In this document: positions 9,385-18,768 of the stretch, piece by piece
Layout of the letters: each line of letters opens with the position of its first letter
Position numbering within the stretch: the stretch's first letter is position 1
DNA from: an uncultured Phycisphaerales bacterium
GTDB lineage: Bacteria > Planctomycetota > Phycisphaerae > Sedimentisphaerales > Anaerohalosphaeraceae
Direction: 5' to 3'
DNA length: 62,082 bases
Assembly (NCBI GenBank): GCA_937868095.1
Contig: CALMLO010000007.1
Span: 1 to 62,082, forward strand
Position numbers and translations under genes: made by a program
The notes under the pieces: generated by a model
Told to the model about the DNA's origin: nothing
Database searches by the model: none
The model's input: the letters and a program-made list of their open reading frames with translations, nothing else

Positions 9385-12060
9385 TCACATTCGTCCCGGC
9401 TGAATGCCTGCATCGCGCGGCGGCACTTCCATGGCAGCGGGGATGACCCCCAGGAGCAGGCAGCTGCCCGGGCTGCGAGGGTTGAAGGTAATTTCTCCGG
9501 CCGGAAATGTGAAGATGTGCACATTCACTCCTGGCGTCTGCTCAATCTGAAGTGCGTTTTGCAGGGTGCATTCGACCCCGCCGTATTTGGCGGCCTGGCT
9601 GTCGGTGTCAGGATTCGGCGGTTTTGCCCAGATATCGCGGTCTTCATTGAAGTAGCCGACCAGGATTTTCACGGGGCTTTGTGTTCTTAAACGGACGGGC
9701 TTAATCTGTCCTGCCTTGCCGGCGGTATGAGACAAGCGGATGCCGGTGAGGCCTTCGAGTTCTTCCGCCACCTGGAGGATGCGGTAGTCGCGGTCCAGAA
9801 AGGGCTTGGCGCCGACGCGCACCTTATACATTTCACAGTCCTGGCTGAGAAGTTCAAAGGGAACCCCCTGAAGTCGCGGGATGGTTTGGCGGGGCTGCTG
9901 TTTGGTGTCAGAAAGCCCGGCCAGTTGAGACTGAAAGTCCTCCAGTTCTTTTTCATAGAGCGGCAGCATGTGTTCCCAGTGGTAGTAATAGGGCTGATTG
10001 TCTTTCATTCCGCGAATGGGAATACGGCGATGACCTGTTTGCAAACTGTTGGCATACCGGTAGAACGTGCGGGTCCGTTCCATCAGAGCCCGGTAGTGAT
10101 CCAGACTTTTTTCGAGATGTTCTTTGGCTTTGTGCATTCGTTCGGGATTTCGGCTGAGGTTATACTCCAGGACGAAAACGGCAGCCCGCGCCTTTTCGGC
10201 ATAAAAACGGCTCATCAGCTCAATACAGTGCATATCATTTCGAAGCCGCTCAAACTCCTCCTGATTGCGTGTAATCAGCGGGGCCGCCTGTTCAATCGCC
10301 TGTACAGCCGCTTCCGCGCGGCGGACGGCTTCCTCGACGACGGAGATGGGGGTTTCGCCCTGATGAGGTTCACCGGCCCATTCTTTTCGGGCATATTCAT
10401 CGAGACGTTCGCCGGGAGGGGCAAACCATTCCCACAAGCCGCTGACTGGACCATACGGTTTGGGATTGACCAGCTGATCCAGGAACATGCCCAGCGATAA
10501 GGTTTGGCGATTGCCTTCTGTGATACCCAGGCGGCGGAGCAACAGGGGAGCACAGTATCCGGATTCATTATAGGCCTTGAGGATCTGTTCGGCGGCCTGG
10601 GGATCGCCGTACATCTCATTCAGCCGCCGGATCCAATAGCGATGGTCCTGATCCGGGTCTCGGTCCGTGCACCACAGGTAGCGGGCCCAGGCCTCAAACC
10701 AGATCCAGTCGCGCTGAATCTGTTGGAGAGGGGGTTCAACCTTATCCGGTGCATTGGGCCAGTCCCAGTAGGCCAAGGGATACAGGTGCACGCCCTGAGC
10801 GCCCAAGCGGTCACGGCAGGCCAGCACACAGCGTCGGATGAAGTCCTGAGCGCCGTAGCGAAAGGGCTCCAGATTGGAAAGCAGGTGTACATTGACCACA
10901 TGGGCTGAACCTAAACGGCTCATATCCAGATGCACCTGCTGCCACCGCCCCCGCGGCTCAAAGGTGGTCAGGGATTCACCATTGTACTTGGCCATGGTGT
11001 AGAGATTCGTATAGTGCTTCAAAGCGGATTCCATCATCTGTTTGATGTTGCCGACCGCATGGGCACGCACTACGATCGGGGGCTCCTCCGTCTTGCCCAA
11101 CGCGGTCATGGCCTGTTTGACGGCCGGGATAATCGTTTCATTCATCCAAGCCTCTTGATTGTCCTGCCCTCGCAGGGCCTCGCCCAGACAGACCAGCAAC
11201 CCTACATTGGGGTACATCTCCATGAATTTGGCGATTGACTTGCGATTATAATCAGCAGTCAGTTTCGTGGGAGCTGCATGCTGGGTTTCGATGTTGTGGT
11301 GTTCGGCAAAGGGCTTGGACACAAAGATGTTATAAAACATCTGGATAACCCAGATGCCTCGCTTGTCCGCTTCTTCAGTCAACAGACGGTACATCTCCAC
11401 GTTGCGCTGATAGATCTCTTCAGACACTTCCAGGGCATACGGATAATCCTCCAGTTTGACCAGGGAAGCGAAGGGATGACCGTTCCACAGGTAGAGGGTG
11501 TTCATACGGTTAGCAACCAGGAAGTCCAGGAACTCGATCCACTGGTCCTTGTCATAGAAAAAGGGAAAATTTTCGGGTGTGTACGGATACTCATAGGTTT
11601 GACGACCTGGCAAAATAGACGGCAGCTGCATCCCAATGCAGGGGCCGCGCAGCCGAAATGTCGGCACTTCGGTAACATCCAGCACTCTGGGCCATTGGCC
11701 GGCTTCTTTGGTCCGGTCAATCAACTCCAAAGCCCCATAGAGGGTTCCGGAATCGCCGTACCCCTCAATGCGGTAGGCGCCTTCGGCGTCCCGATAAAGA
11801 TGAAAGCCCTCAGGGGTACGGTCGCCTTCGACCCTGTCCAGTTTGTCACTGCTGAGGATAATGCGGGCGGCGCCAAACGTGCGGAGATTTTCTCGCAGCC
11901 GTTGCGAAGCGTATCTCAGCCGGGGTGCGTTCTGCCCCCTGATTTCGATGGACAGGCCGGCAGGATCTTGCCGGCTAGAGGGGCTCCGTTCTTCGATCGC
12001 GAAGGCCGTTGTGAAACTCATGACAAAACAAAGCGGTATAATGCAGAGCACTTGTTTCAT
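9385..12060 (-). CDS. Secreted putative glycoside hydrolase (GH20/GH67-like N-domain), family unassigned
   Basis: 891 residues with a clear signal peptide (ends TTAFA). Residues about 30-130 resemble the alpha/beta domain found N-terminal to GH20, GH67 and GH84 catalytic domains (GFHLYRDAEGAYRIEGYGDSGTLYGALELID). A TIM-barrel-like region follows, with WIEFLDFLVANRMNTLYLWNG, VGLLVCLGEAL and AHVVNVHLLSN. About residues 560-700 are helical. The catalytic acid is not certain; the Glu in CLGEAL is one candidate. It ends tail-to-tail 11 bp from the URO-D gene and follows the AraC gene on the same strand. I cannot assign a CAZy family; alpha-glucuronidase-like or hexosaminidase-like are the nearest guesses. 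Confidence 0.6.
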   Translation of the reverse strand: MKQVLCIIPLCFVMSFTTAFAIEERSPSSRQDPAGLSIEIRGQNAPRLRYASQRLRENLRTFGAARIILSSDKLDRVEGDRTPEGFHLYRDAEGAYRIEGYGDSGTLYGALELIDRTKEAGQWPRVLDVTEVPTFRLRGPCIGMQLPSILPGRQTYEYPYTPENFPFFYDKDQWIEFLDFLVANRMNTLYLWNGHPFASLVKLEDYPYALEVSEEIYQRNVEMYRLLTEEADKRGIWVIQMFYNIFVSKPFAEHHNIETQHAAPTKLTADYNRKSIAKFMEMYPNVGLLVCLGEALRGQDNQEAWMNETIIPAVKQAMTALGKTEEPPIVVRAHAVGNIKQMMESALKHYTNLYTMAKYNGESLTTFEPRGRWQQVHLDMSRLGSAHVVNVHLLSNLEPFRYGAQDFIRRCVLACRDRLGAQGVHLYPLAYWDWPNAPDKVEPPLQQIQRDWIWFEAWARYLWCTDRDPDQDHRYWIRRLNEMYGDPQAAEQILKAYNESGYCAPLLLRRLGITEGNRQTLSLGMFLDQLVNPKPYGPVSGLWEWFAPPGERLDEYARKEWAGEPHQGETPISVVEEAVRRAEAAVQAIEQAAPLITRNQEEFERLRNDMHCIELMSRFYAEKARAAVFVLEYNLSRNPERMHKAKEHLEKSLDHYRALMERTRTFYRYANSLQTGHRRIPIRGMKDNQPYYYHWEHMLPLYEKELEDFQSQLAGLSDTKQQPRQTIPRLQGVPFELLSQDCEMYKVRVGAKPFLDRDYRILQVAEELEGLTGIRLSHTAGKAGQIKPVRLRTQSPVKILVGYFNEDRDIWAKPPNPDTDSQAAKYGGVECTLQNALQIEQTPGVNVHIFTFPAGEITFNPRSPGSCLLLGVIPAAMEVPPRDAGIQPGRM

Positions 12061-12157
12061 GGCAAATCAGTCTCACATGATTAACGCCTTTATTTTTATT
12101 GTCTGCAACGTTAAAGAAGCACTTTTCCAAGCGGGACTATCCAGCAACCGAGAAGGT

Positions 12158-13033
12158 TTATGAACTATTCACAAGTCGATGGGAGTCGCGATATTCCCTT
12201 GGCGTGCAGTGACAGAGTTTTTTGAAGGAGGAATTGAATCGGCTTAGCGAGTTAAAGCCGGATTCAAAAGCGATCTCAAGAACTTTTTTTCGAGATGTGA
12301 CCAGCAAACGTTGTGCATGTTGTACCCGGTGTTGGATTACAAAGTTGTTTATCGTGACGCCGAAGGTTTTTTTAAAAGCGTACGCTGCATAATACGGATG
12401 CAGACCTGCTACGGCGGCTATGTCCGAAAGGCAGATCTGCTCGGTATAATTCTGTGCGATGAATTTTGCCATGTTTTCAATTTTATTGAAATTTTGAGTT
12501 CCGACGTGCCTTACAGGGTACCCCGGTGCACACGAGTCAGATACGGCTTTCCTGTTTTCCAGGTTCATGGCCATGCGCAAAAGACGGGCCCTTATTTCGA
12601 GCAATACAATTTCATGGATGGACGTTGACTCCTGATTGATGTCTCGAAACCATTGTTCGAATAAATTTTTATCCTGAACAAAAGCAGATGCCTCGGATTC
12701 CTGTAAAATCCGTCCGTTTAGAATTTGAGTTGAGAACTTTTCCGGCATACCCCAATTGAGTATCCAAGGAAGCGGAATCGTGATAACAAAATAGGATTTC
12801 AAGTCTGAAAAATCCACGATCTGGTGGGGGACGGCGGCCCAAAATAGGGCGAGATTTCCGCCGTAGATTGACACCCGTTCTCCCCCAAAAAGATAGGTCA
12901 GGGTTCCCTTTTCAAAAAGATTTAACTCTATTTCAGAGTGCTTATCGGGACGGTTCATCAGCATAGGTTCCCACTTTTCACAGGTGAAACCATAAGGAGT
13001 GAATTCTTTCCGATCATGATTAAAATGTTCCAT
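12158..13033 (-). CDS. AraC family transcriptional regulator
   Basis: 291 residues. The N-terminal half (about 1-150) is a cupin-like sensor domain (LNLFEKGTLTYLFGGERVSIYGG). The C-terminal 100 residues hold two helix-turn-helix motifs: LSDIAAVAGLHPYYAAYAFK, then VLEIAFESGFNSLSRFNSSFK with the usual CTPREYR tail. It lies 97 bp upstream of the large secreted hydrolase on the same strand and diverges from the isomerase operon. It is therefore a good candidate activator of both, responding to a sugar ligand. No recognisable Shine-Dalgarno sequence precedes the start. Confidence 0.9.
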   Translation of the reverse strand: MEHFNHDRKEFTPYGFTCEKWEPMLMNRPDKHSEIELNLFEKGTLTYLFGGERVSIYGGNLALFWAAVPHQIVDFSDLKSYFVITIPLPWILNWGMPEKFSTQILNGRILQESEASAFVQDKNLFEQWFRDINQESTSIHEIVLLEIRARLLRMAMNLENRKAVSDSCAPGYPVRHVGTQNFNKIENMAKFIAQNYTEQICLSDIAAVAGLHPYYAAYAFKKTFGVTINNFVIQHRVQHAQRLLVTSRKKVLEIAFESGFNSLSRFNSSFKKLCHCTPREYRDSHRLVNSS

Positions 13034-13077
13034 AAATCTGAGTATATAATAAGTTATTTCTCAAATCAAGGAGGAAT

Positions 13078-13182
13078 ATGTTATTTTTCTTTAGTATAAT
13101 TATGTTTTTAGCAATGATACACGTGAAAACAGGACATTTGAGACATAGATATGCTTTAGAAGAAAGGCGGGTCTATCCTTAA
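13078..13182 (+). CDS. Possible 34-residue membrane peptide
   Basis: A short open frame between the divergent AraC and isomerase genes. ATG 13078 follows a perfect AAGGAGG three bases upstream, which is close but usable. The product starts with a hydrophobic stretch (MLFFFSIIMFLAMI) and ends in a basic tail (HLRHRYALEERR), the profile of a single-span small membrane protein. A TATAAT lies at 13045-13050 without a clear -35. I know no homologue. It could also be a leader peptide or chance. Confidence 0.4.
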   Translation: MLFFFSIIMFLAMIHVKTGHLRHRYALEERRVYP

Positions 13183-13523
13183 AAAAGGACGGGTTTCCAC
13201 TCTTTGAATTGTTAGTAATAATTTGGAAGGGTTAAAGAACCTATGCGAAGGGTCCTGGGTCGGTCAAATCTTATCTTAGACCAAACGGGGATGGCCGTAC
13301 ACCCGTATTTGGACAAAGATAGTTGACATTTTACAGCCGAGGACATACCCTTCAGGTCAATAACTTCCCGCAAATCAAGATGCAGCTCGTTTTTCAAAAG
13401 GCACTTAACCGCGCAGAAACGAGAAATTTCAATCGAGAGCAGTATAATTGGCTGGAAAAACGGATAGGATCAGATTTTTTATGGAAAATGGATGACATTT
13501 TGGATCTTAAACAAGGATCGTAT
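13183..13523. other. Leader region of the isomerase operon
   Basis: No gene is recognised. A TTGACA at 13323-13328 and a TATAAT at 13443-13448 are present, but neither has a good partner at 16-18 bp, so the promoter is unresolved. The frame of the isomerase is open back to 13323, but that segment does not look like an isomerase N-terminus. The region is probably untranslated leader and AraC target. Confidence 0.3.
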
Positions 13524-14948
13524 ATGGAAATTATGCAAAAAAAAATCACTTTGGGTTTGATTATAGGGACCCGCAATATCTTCAATGCCCAATTGGCATC
13601 GGCCGCACGAGATAAGCTGCTGGCACTGCTTGACAATCTGGGATTCGGATATGTCATACCGGGTGCGAATGCAACACCCGCCGGGGTGATCGAAACACGT
13701 GCGGACGCAAAGATTTGCGCTGAGCTTTTTAAGGCCCATCGGGATGAAATTGACGGCATTATTGTCGTGCTGCCCAATTTCGGCGATGAGCAGGGAATCA
13801 TCCAGACCCTGGAATTGGCCAATCTGAATGTGCCGGTGCTTGTTCAGGCATGCAATGATGAGATGGACAAGGTCGATGTGAAAAGCAGACGAGACGCGTT
13901 CTGCGGCAAGATTTCCGTCTGCAATAATCTGTATCAATATCATATTCCGTTTACGGATACCACAGCGCATACCTGCGATATTGACGGTGAACTTTTTAAA
14001 CAGGATGTACAGTCTTTCGCGGCCGTATGCCGGGTCGTAAAGGGACTGTGGAATGCACGGATTGGTGCCTTCGGGACCCGGCCGGGGGCTTTTCAGACGG
14101 TGCGATACAGCGAAAAAATCCTGCAGGCGTCGGGGATTACGGTAGTCCCTGTGGATTTGTCCGAGATTATTGCCCGAGCCCAGGCGAAGGATGAAAAAGC
14201 AGCGGCGGTGAAAGAAAAACTGGCGGCCATCAAAGCATACGGAAAGATTCCATCAGACATTCATGCCCAAAGCGTGCTCCGACAGGCAAAACTATCGGTG
14301 GTATTTGATGAACTGATGGAAGAGCATGAGCTGGATGCCAGCGCCATACAATGCTGGAACTCCATCGAAGAGCACTATGGATGTGCGACCTGCCTGTCGA
14401 TGTCCATGATGGGCGAGCGTTATCTTCCCAGCGCCTGCGAAGCAGATGTGACCGGTGCCGTTTCGATGTATGCGCTCCTGCTGGCAAGCGGTTCCATCCC
14501 GGCACTCCTGGACTGGAACAATAACTTCGGACAGCATCCGGATCAATGCGTCTGCACACACTGCAGCAATTATCCGAAGTCGTTTATGGGAAACAAAATT
14601 GAAATTTCCAAGTTGGATGTTCTGGGTACTGTAATTGACCGCGAGAAATGCTTTGGTGCCATCAAGGGCAAAGTGGCCGGCGGTTCCATGACCTATTTCA
14701 GAGTCTCCACGGACGATACCAAAGGCAGGATAAAATCCTACCTGGGAGAGGGGCAGTTTACCAATGATTCATTCGGGATGGATGGAGGCATCGCGGTATG
14801 CCGGGTGAAAAACCTGAGAGCGCTGCTTAGCTATCTCTGCCAAAACGGTTTCGAGCATCATGTGGCGATGACACGATCTCACTGCGGACGGGTGCTCCAG
14901 GAGGCGGTTTCCAAGTATCTTGGATGGGATCTGTATTATCATCAATAA
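13524..14948 (+). CDS. L-fucose isomerase-like protein (candidate sugar isomerase, possibly D-apiose)
   Basis: 474 residues from ATG 13524, which has AAGGA about 8 bases upstream; ATG 13533 is an alternative. The protein belongs to the L-fucose/L-arabinose isomerase-like superfamily. An N-terminal Rossmann-like domain (GLIIGTRNIFN, EIDGIIVVLPNFGDEQ) is followed by a central domain, then conserved active-site type segments CWNSIEEHYGCATC and ACEADVTGAVSMYAL, whose acidic residues probably hold the metal. Family members convert aldoses to ketoses. It is the first gene of a run with a split transketolase and an FGGY kinase. Context suggests a ketose that is phosphorylated and then cleaved by transketolase, as for D-apiose, but fucose or arabinose cannot be excluded. 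Confidence 0.8.
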   Translation: MEIMQKKITLGLIIGTRNIFNAQLASAARDKLLALLDNLGFGYVIPGANATPAGVIETRADAKICAELFKAHRDEIDGIIVVLPNFGDEQGIIQTLELANLNVPVLVQACNDEMDKVDVKSRRDAFCGKISVCNNLYQYHIPFTDTTAHTCDIDGELFKQDVQSFAAVCRVVKGLWNARIGAFGTRPGAFQTVRYSEKILQASGITVVPVDLSEIIARAQAKDEKAAAVKEKLAAIKAYGKIPSDIHAQSVLRQAKLSVVFDELMEEHELDASAIQCWNSIEEHYGCATCLSMSMMGERYLPSACEADVTGAVSMYALLLASGSIPALLDWNNNFGQHPDQCVCTHCSNYPKSFMGNKIEISKLDVLGTVIDREKCFGAIKGKVAGGSMTYFRVSTDDTKGRIKSYLGEGQFTNDSFGMDGGIAVCRVKNLRALLSYLCQNGFEHHVAMTRSHCGRVLQEAVSKYLGWDLYYHQ

Positions 14949-15178
14949 AGCGGATACAGAGAAGTTTTTGAACATGCAGCCAAAGGATCAAAAGAGAATC
15001 GCAGACCGGTCGGGGCGGCTTGGCACTACAGCAGCCATCGGGTTGATTTTCCTCGCCGGACTATCCGCCTGCGGAGAAACCATCCGGGCGGAACAATGGG
15101 GCGTATTGGAGGCGGCTTCCTGCACGGCCAAAGTCCTCCGCGGCTTGGTTTTACGATGGATGAAAGTTCAGGAACGTG

Positions 15179-16018
15179 ATGAATGCAATGACTGAACACC
15201 GGCTGATCATGAAATCGATTGAGTACCGGATCCGGCTGCTCGGCTGTATCAAGAAAGCCAAAGCGGGACATACGGGCGGGAGTTTGTCGTGTGTGGATAT
15301 CCTGAACGTTTTGTACAATTGCGTGTTGAATATTTCGCCGGAGACCGTTCATGATCCCAGGCGGGATCGTTATATCCAGAGCAAGGGACATTCGGTGGAG
15401 GCGCTGTATGTAGTGCTGGCGGACAAAGGGTTTTTCCCGGATTCGGATTTGGATACCTTCTGCCGGTTTCGGTCGCCCTATGTCGGGCATCCCACACGCA
15501 AAATCAAGGGAATCGAGCAGAATACCGGCGCCTTGGGGCATGGACTGGCCTTCAGTGCAGGCGCTGCCCTGGGCGGGAAACTGGATGGTCTCGGCTATCG
15601 TGTTTTCACTTTGCTGGGCGACGGCGAATTAGCGGAAGGTTCCAACTGGGAATCGATGATGACGGCTGCCCATTATGGTCTGGATAATCTGACGGCCATT
15701 GTTGACCGTAATCAGCTGCAGATAACCGGCCGCACCGAGGAGGTCTGTGCCCTGGAAAACCTGTCTGACAAATTCACTGCCTTCGGGTGGTCTGTGCGCG
15801 AGGTGGATGGCCACGATGTTGCGGCCCTCAGGGAGGTTTTAAGCGCAACGCCCTTCTCGGTCGGTAAACCGAGCATGGTGATTGCTCATACGATCAAGGG
15901 CAAGGGCGTCAGTTTTATGGAAAACAACGCCCAGTGGCACCACGGCGTCCCCAGTGATGAACAATATGAAAGTGCGATCCGGGAACTCAAGTCGCAGATG
16001 CAGGAGATGGGAGTATGA
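15179..16018 (+). CDS. Transketolase, N-terminal subunit (AptA-like candidate)
   Basis: 279 residues, thiamine diphosphate-binding half of a split transketolase. KAKAGHTGGSLSCVDIL carries the cofactor-site His, and GDGELAEGSNWESMM ... IVDRNQLQ is the GDG-x(n)-N cofactor and Mg motif. PYVGHPTRKIKGIEQNTGALGHG forms the substrate channel. The start is ambiguous: GTG 15176, ATG 15179 and ATG 15188 are in frame after AGGAA, and 15179 has the best spacing. It overlaps the partner subunit by 4 bp. Split transketolases of this type occur in many catabolic operons; apulose-4-phosphate transketolase (AptA/AptB) is one such case and fits the neighbours. Confidence 0.88.
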   Translation: MNAMTEHRLIMKSIEYRIRLLGCIKKAKAGHTGGSLSCVDILNVLYNCVLNISPETVHDPRRDRYIQSKGHSVEALYVVLADKGFFPDSDLDTFCRFRSPYVGHPTRKIKGIEQNTGALGHGLAFSAGAALGGKLDGLGYRVFTLLGDGELAEGSNWESMMTAAHYGLDNLTAIVDRNQLQITGRTEEVCALENLSDKFTAFGWSVREVDGHDVAALREVLSATPFSVGKPSMVIAHTIKGKGVSFMENNAQWHHGVPSDEQYESAIRELKSQMQEMGV

Positions 16019-16980
16019 CCCTACACTCGACCCTTGAGATGGGGAAAGCCAACCTGGATGTGTTCTCCGAAACCCTGCTGGCCCTTGCCGCATCCAATAA
16101 AAATATTCTGGTCGTAACCAGTGATTCACGCGGTTCGGGCAAGCTGGTTCCGTTTGCCAGGGCACTGCCCGATCAAATCATCGAGGTCGGGATTGCCGAG
16201 CAAAATCTGGTTGGCATAGCCGCAGGTCTGGCCTCCACCGGCAAGATTGTGTATGCGGTCTCGCCGGGCAGTTTTCTGACGGCACGGGCTTTAGAGCAAA
16301 TCAAAAACGATGTCTGTTACTCCGATCGGCCGGTCAAACTGATCGCCATCAGTTCCGGTGTCAGTTACGGAGCGTTGGGATCTACCCACCATTCTCTGCA
16401 TGACCTGGCGGTCCTGCGAGCCCTTCACAACTGCACGATTCTTGTGCCGGCCGACAACTTTGAAACAGCCGAAGCGGTTAAGGCGGCCGCCGGGATGTCC
16501 TGCCCTGTATTTATTCGTTTCGGGAAACGAGCCATGCCCCATCTCCACAAGCCCGGTACAACTTTTACAGTGGGCAAATCCCTGTTGGTGCGATGCGGAA
16601 ACGATGTGGCCTTTATTGCAACCGGGGAGACCGTCATCCAGGCGGTGCTGGCTTCCGAGGCACTGGAATACGAGGGGCTTACGGCGCGTGTGATCAGTAT
16701 GCATACCGTCAAACCCCTGGATGAAAACGCTGTTTTAAAGGCCGGCCGCGAGTGTCGGGCAGTCATATCCGTGGAAGAACACAGTTGTTCCGGCGGACTG
16801 GGAGAGGCGTGTGCCTCTGTGCTTATGCAGGCAGGGGTGTCTGTTCCCTTTAGAATAGCAGGGTTTCCGGATGAAGAAACGGTACCGGGCAGTCAATTGG
16901 AAATCATGGCCTATTACGGCATTTCTCCGGAAGGTCTAACACAAACCGCCAGGGATTTACTCCAGAGGAAACGCTCATGA
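16015..16980 (+). CDS. Transketolase, C-terminal subunit (AptB-like candidate)
   Basis: 321 residues, the pyrimidine-binding plus C-terminal half. IEVGIAEQNLVGIAAGLAS contains the conserved Glu that activates thiamine diphosphate. GVSYGALGSTHHSLHDLAVLR and the C-terminal VEEHSCSGGLGEA are typical of transketolase and DXS-like subunits. ATG 16015 has a GGGAG site and overlaps the stop of the N-terminal subunit by four bases. It in turn overlaps the kinase start by four bases, so subunits and kinase should be made in step. With the N-terminal subunit it would transfer a two-carbon-type unit from a ketose phosphate to glyceraldehyde 3-phosphate. Confidence 0.88.
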   Translation: MTLHSTLEMGKANLDVFSETLLALAASNKNILVVTSDSRGSGKLVPFARALPDQIIEVGIAEQNLVGIAAGLASTGKIVYAVSPGSFLTARALEQIKNDVCYSDRPVKLIAISSGVSYGALGSTHHSLHDLAVLRALHNCTILVPADNFETAEAVKAAAGMSCPVFIRFGKRAMPHLHKPGTTFTVGKSLLVRCGNDVAFIATGETVIQAVLASEALEYEGLTARVISMHTVKPLDENAVLKAGRECRAVISVEEHSCSGGLGEACASVLMQAGVSVPFRIAGFPDEETVPGSQLEIMAYYGISPEGLTQTARDLLQRKRS

Positions 16981-18590
16981 ATAACACCTATCTTTTGGCA
17001 ATCGATCAGGGGACAAGCGCTACGAAGGCCGTTGTCTTCAACACTGAAGGCAGGATTGTGGCAAAAGGGACGGAACCGCTGGCCTCTTATTATCCGCAGC
17101 CGGGCTTTGTCGAGCAGGAGCCCCTTGAAATATATCAAAATGTCCTGGCGGCTGTGAAGTCCTGCCTGGCTCAGTTTCGGGTCGAAGTATCATCGGATGT
17201 AAGCCGAATTCGTACCTGCGGAATCTCCAACCAGCGAGAGACATTCTGTTTATGGGATGCAGAGGGCCGGCCTCTGTGCCCGGCCCTCGTCTGGCAGTGC
17301 AAGCGTTCGGTGAATATTTGCAACCGTCTTCAGGGCTCATCTTTGGAACAGGAAATAATCCGTCGAACCGGTTTGATTGCGGATCCCTATTTTTCGGGGA
17401 CCAAACTGATCTGGTTGTATGAAAATAATCCTGGAATTAAATCCGCCATTGAAGGCGGAGACGCCTTTTTCGGGACTGTGGACACATGGCTTCTGTACAA
17501 ACTGACGGGAGGTCGAAGCTATTATACAGACTATACCAATGCCTCTCGCACGCTTTTTTTCAACATTGACCACCTGTGCTGGGATCCCTATCTGCTGGCA
17601 CAGTTTCAACTCTCCGGCCTGAAACTGCCCGAAGCCCGGCCGTCCTCCTTTGACTTCGGCGATACGGATTTCGAGGGTCTGCTGCCATCCCGGATCAGCA
17701 TCCATGCCCTGATTGGCGACTCCCATGCAGCGGCTTTTGGAGAACGATGTTTTTCGCCCGGGACGGCCAAGGCAACCCTGGGGACAGGATGTTCCATTTT
17801 ATTAAACACCGAAAGAAAACGCATTCCATGCACCAATGGCATGATGACCACGATTTGCTGGAGTGCCGGCGACCGTGTGGATTACGCCTTGGAAGGAATT
17901 ATCGTATCCTGCGGTGCGACCATTCAATGGCTGAAAGAGAATCTGGGCCTGATGCATAAAATCGAAGAAAGCGAGGCGATGGCTCGATCGGTACCGAACA
18001 GCAATGGGGTCTATTTGATCCCGGCATTCAGCGGGCTGGGAGCACCCCACTGGAATACGGACGTAAAAGCCGTAATCACAGGATTAACGCTTGACTGCAA
18101 TAAGAACCATATTGTACGAGCGGCCCTCGAATCAATTTCCTATCGGATTAAAGATGTGATTACAGCAATGGAACAGTGCAGCCATATTCCCTTGACACAA
18201 TTGCGAGTCGACGGCGGCATCAGCAAAAATCAGTTTATCATGCAATTCTTGTCCGATTTGCTCGGAAAAGAGGTTGTCAATATTGGGATACAGGATGTCT
18301 CGGCGTTCGGAGCTGCCTGTTTGGCGGGATTACAGAAGGGAATCTTTGAAGACTTAGACCGGCTGCCTCAAAACGTGCTCAATGAGATCAAGTATCGTAC
18401 CTGCGATCATGGGAACAGCGAGGAAATACAAAAGAACTATGAAGGATGGACGAGGGAAATTGAGCGTCTGAATACACCTGCGACTGTGTACAAGACAGAC
18501 AGAGAAGCCGGGAAGAAAAGACAGCGGCGGCATCACATTGAGGAAACCGCTGAAAAAAAAGTTCAGGTATTCATCAACAAAGAAAAGTGA
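16977..18590 (+). CDS. FGGY family carbohydrate kinase (glycerol/xylulo-kinase like; apulose kinase candidate)
   Basis: 537 residues. The N-terminal phosphate-1 motif LLAIDQGTSATKAVVFN, the adenosine-region LIGDSHAAAFGERCFSPGTAKATLGTGCSIL and the signature DGGISKNQFIMQFLSDLLG identify an FGGY kinase. The substrate-side CGISNQRETFCLWD resembles glycerol kinase. The last 40 residues are basic and rich in K/R/E and extend past the usual fold end. The 4-bp overlap with the transketolase subunit places it in the same pathway, phosphorylating the ketose formed by the isomerase. Characterised apulose kinases are FGGY proteins encoded next to split transketolases, which supports the candidate role. 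Confidence 0.85.
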   Translation: MNNTYLLAIDQGTSATKAVVFNTEGRIVAKGTEPLASYYPQPGFVEQEPLEIYQNVLAAVKSCLAQFRVEVSSDVSRIRTCGISNQRETFCLWDAEGRPLCPALVWQCKRSVNICNRLQGSSLEQEIIRRTGLIADPYFSGTKLIWLYENNPGIKSAIEGGDAFFGTVDTWLLYKLTGGRSYYTDYTNASRTLFFNIDHLCWDPYLLAQFQLSGLKLPEARPSSFDFGDTDFEGLLPSRISIHALIGDSHAAAFGERCFSPGTAKATLGTGCSILLNTERKRIPCTNGMMTTICWSAGDRVDYALEGIIVSCGATIQWLKENLGLMHKIEESEAMARSVPNSNGVYLIPAFSGLGAPHWNTDVKAVITGLTLDCNKNHIVRAALESISYRIKDVITAMEQCSHIPLTQLRVDGGISKNQFIMQFLSDLLGKEVVNIGIQDVSAFGAACLAGLQKGIFEDLDRLPQNVLNEIKYRTCDHGNSEEIQKNYEGWTREIERLNTPATVYKTDREAGKKRQRRHHIEETAEKKVQVFINKEK

Positions 18591-18768
18591 TCATGCGGAA
18601 TCTTACTTAAACATTCAGAACGATTCCACTTTCTCAGATGCGGATGAATCTGAAGATTGTGCGGCAGAGGTTCGGACAGATGTGTTTAGCCGGCAGTCGA
18701 TCTGAATGATCCTTGAAATCATGTGTTCCGGCATTGACGGCGCTTGCAAGAAGGGTCATGAACCTGCG

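Noticed and set aside
9727..10500. Long plus-strand frame inside the minus-strand hydrolase
   Set aside because: Antisense shadow of a convincing secreted protein; no domain features or ribosome site.
13323..13523. N-terminal extension of the isomerase to 13323
   Set aside because: No ribosome binding site at 13323 and the extra residues do not resemble isomerase N-termini; ATG 13524 has AAGGA at good spacing.
14974..15195. Short frame with a lipobox-like LAGLSAC before the transketolase gene
   Set aside because: No ribosome binding site, overlaps the transketolase start, and no recognisable similarity. Treated as non-coding leader.
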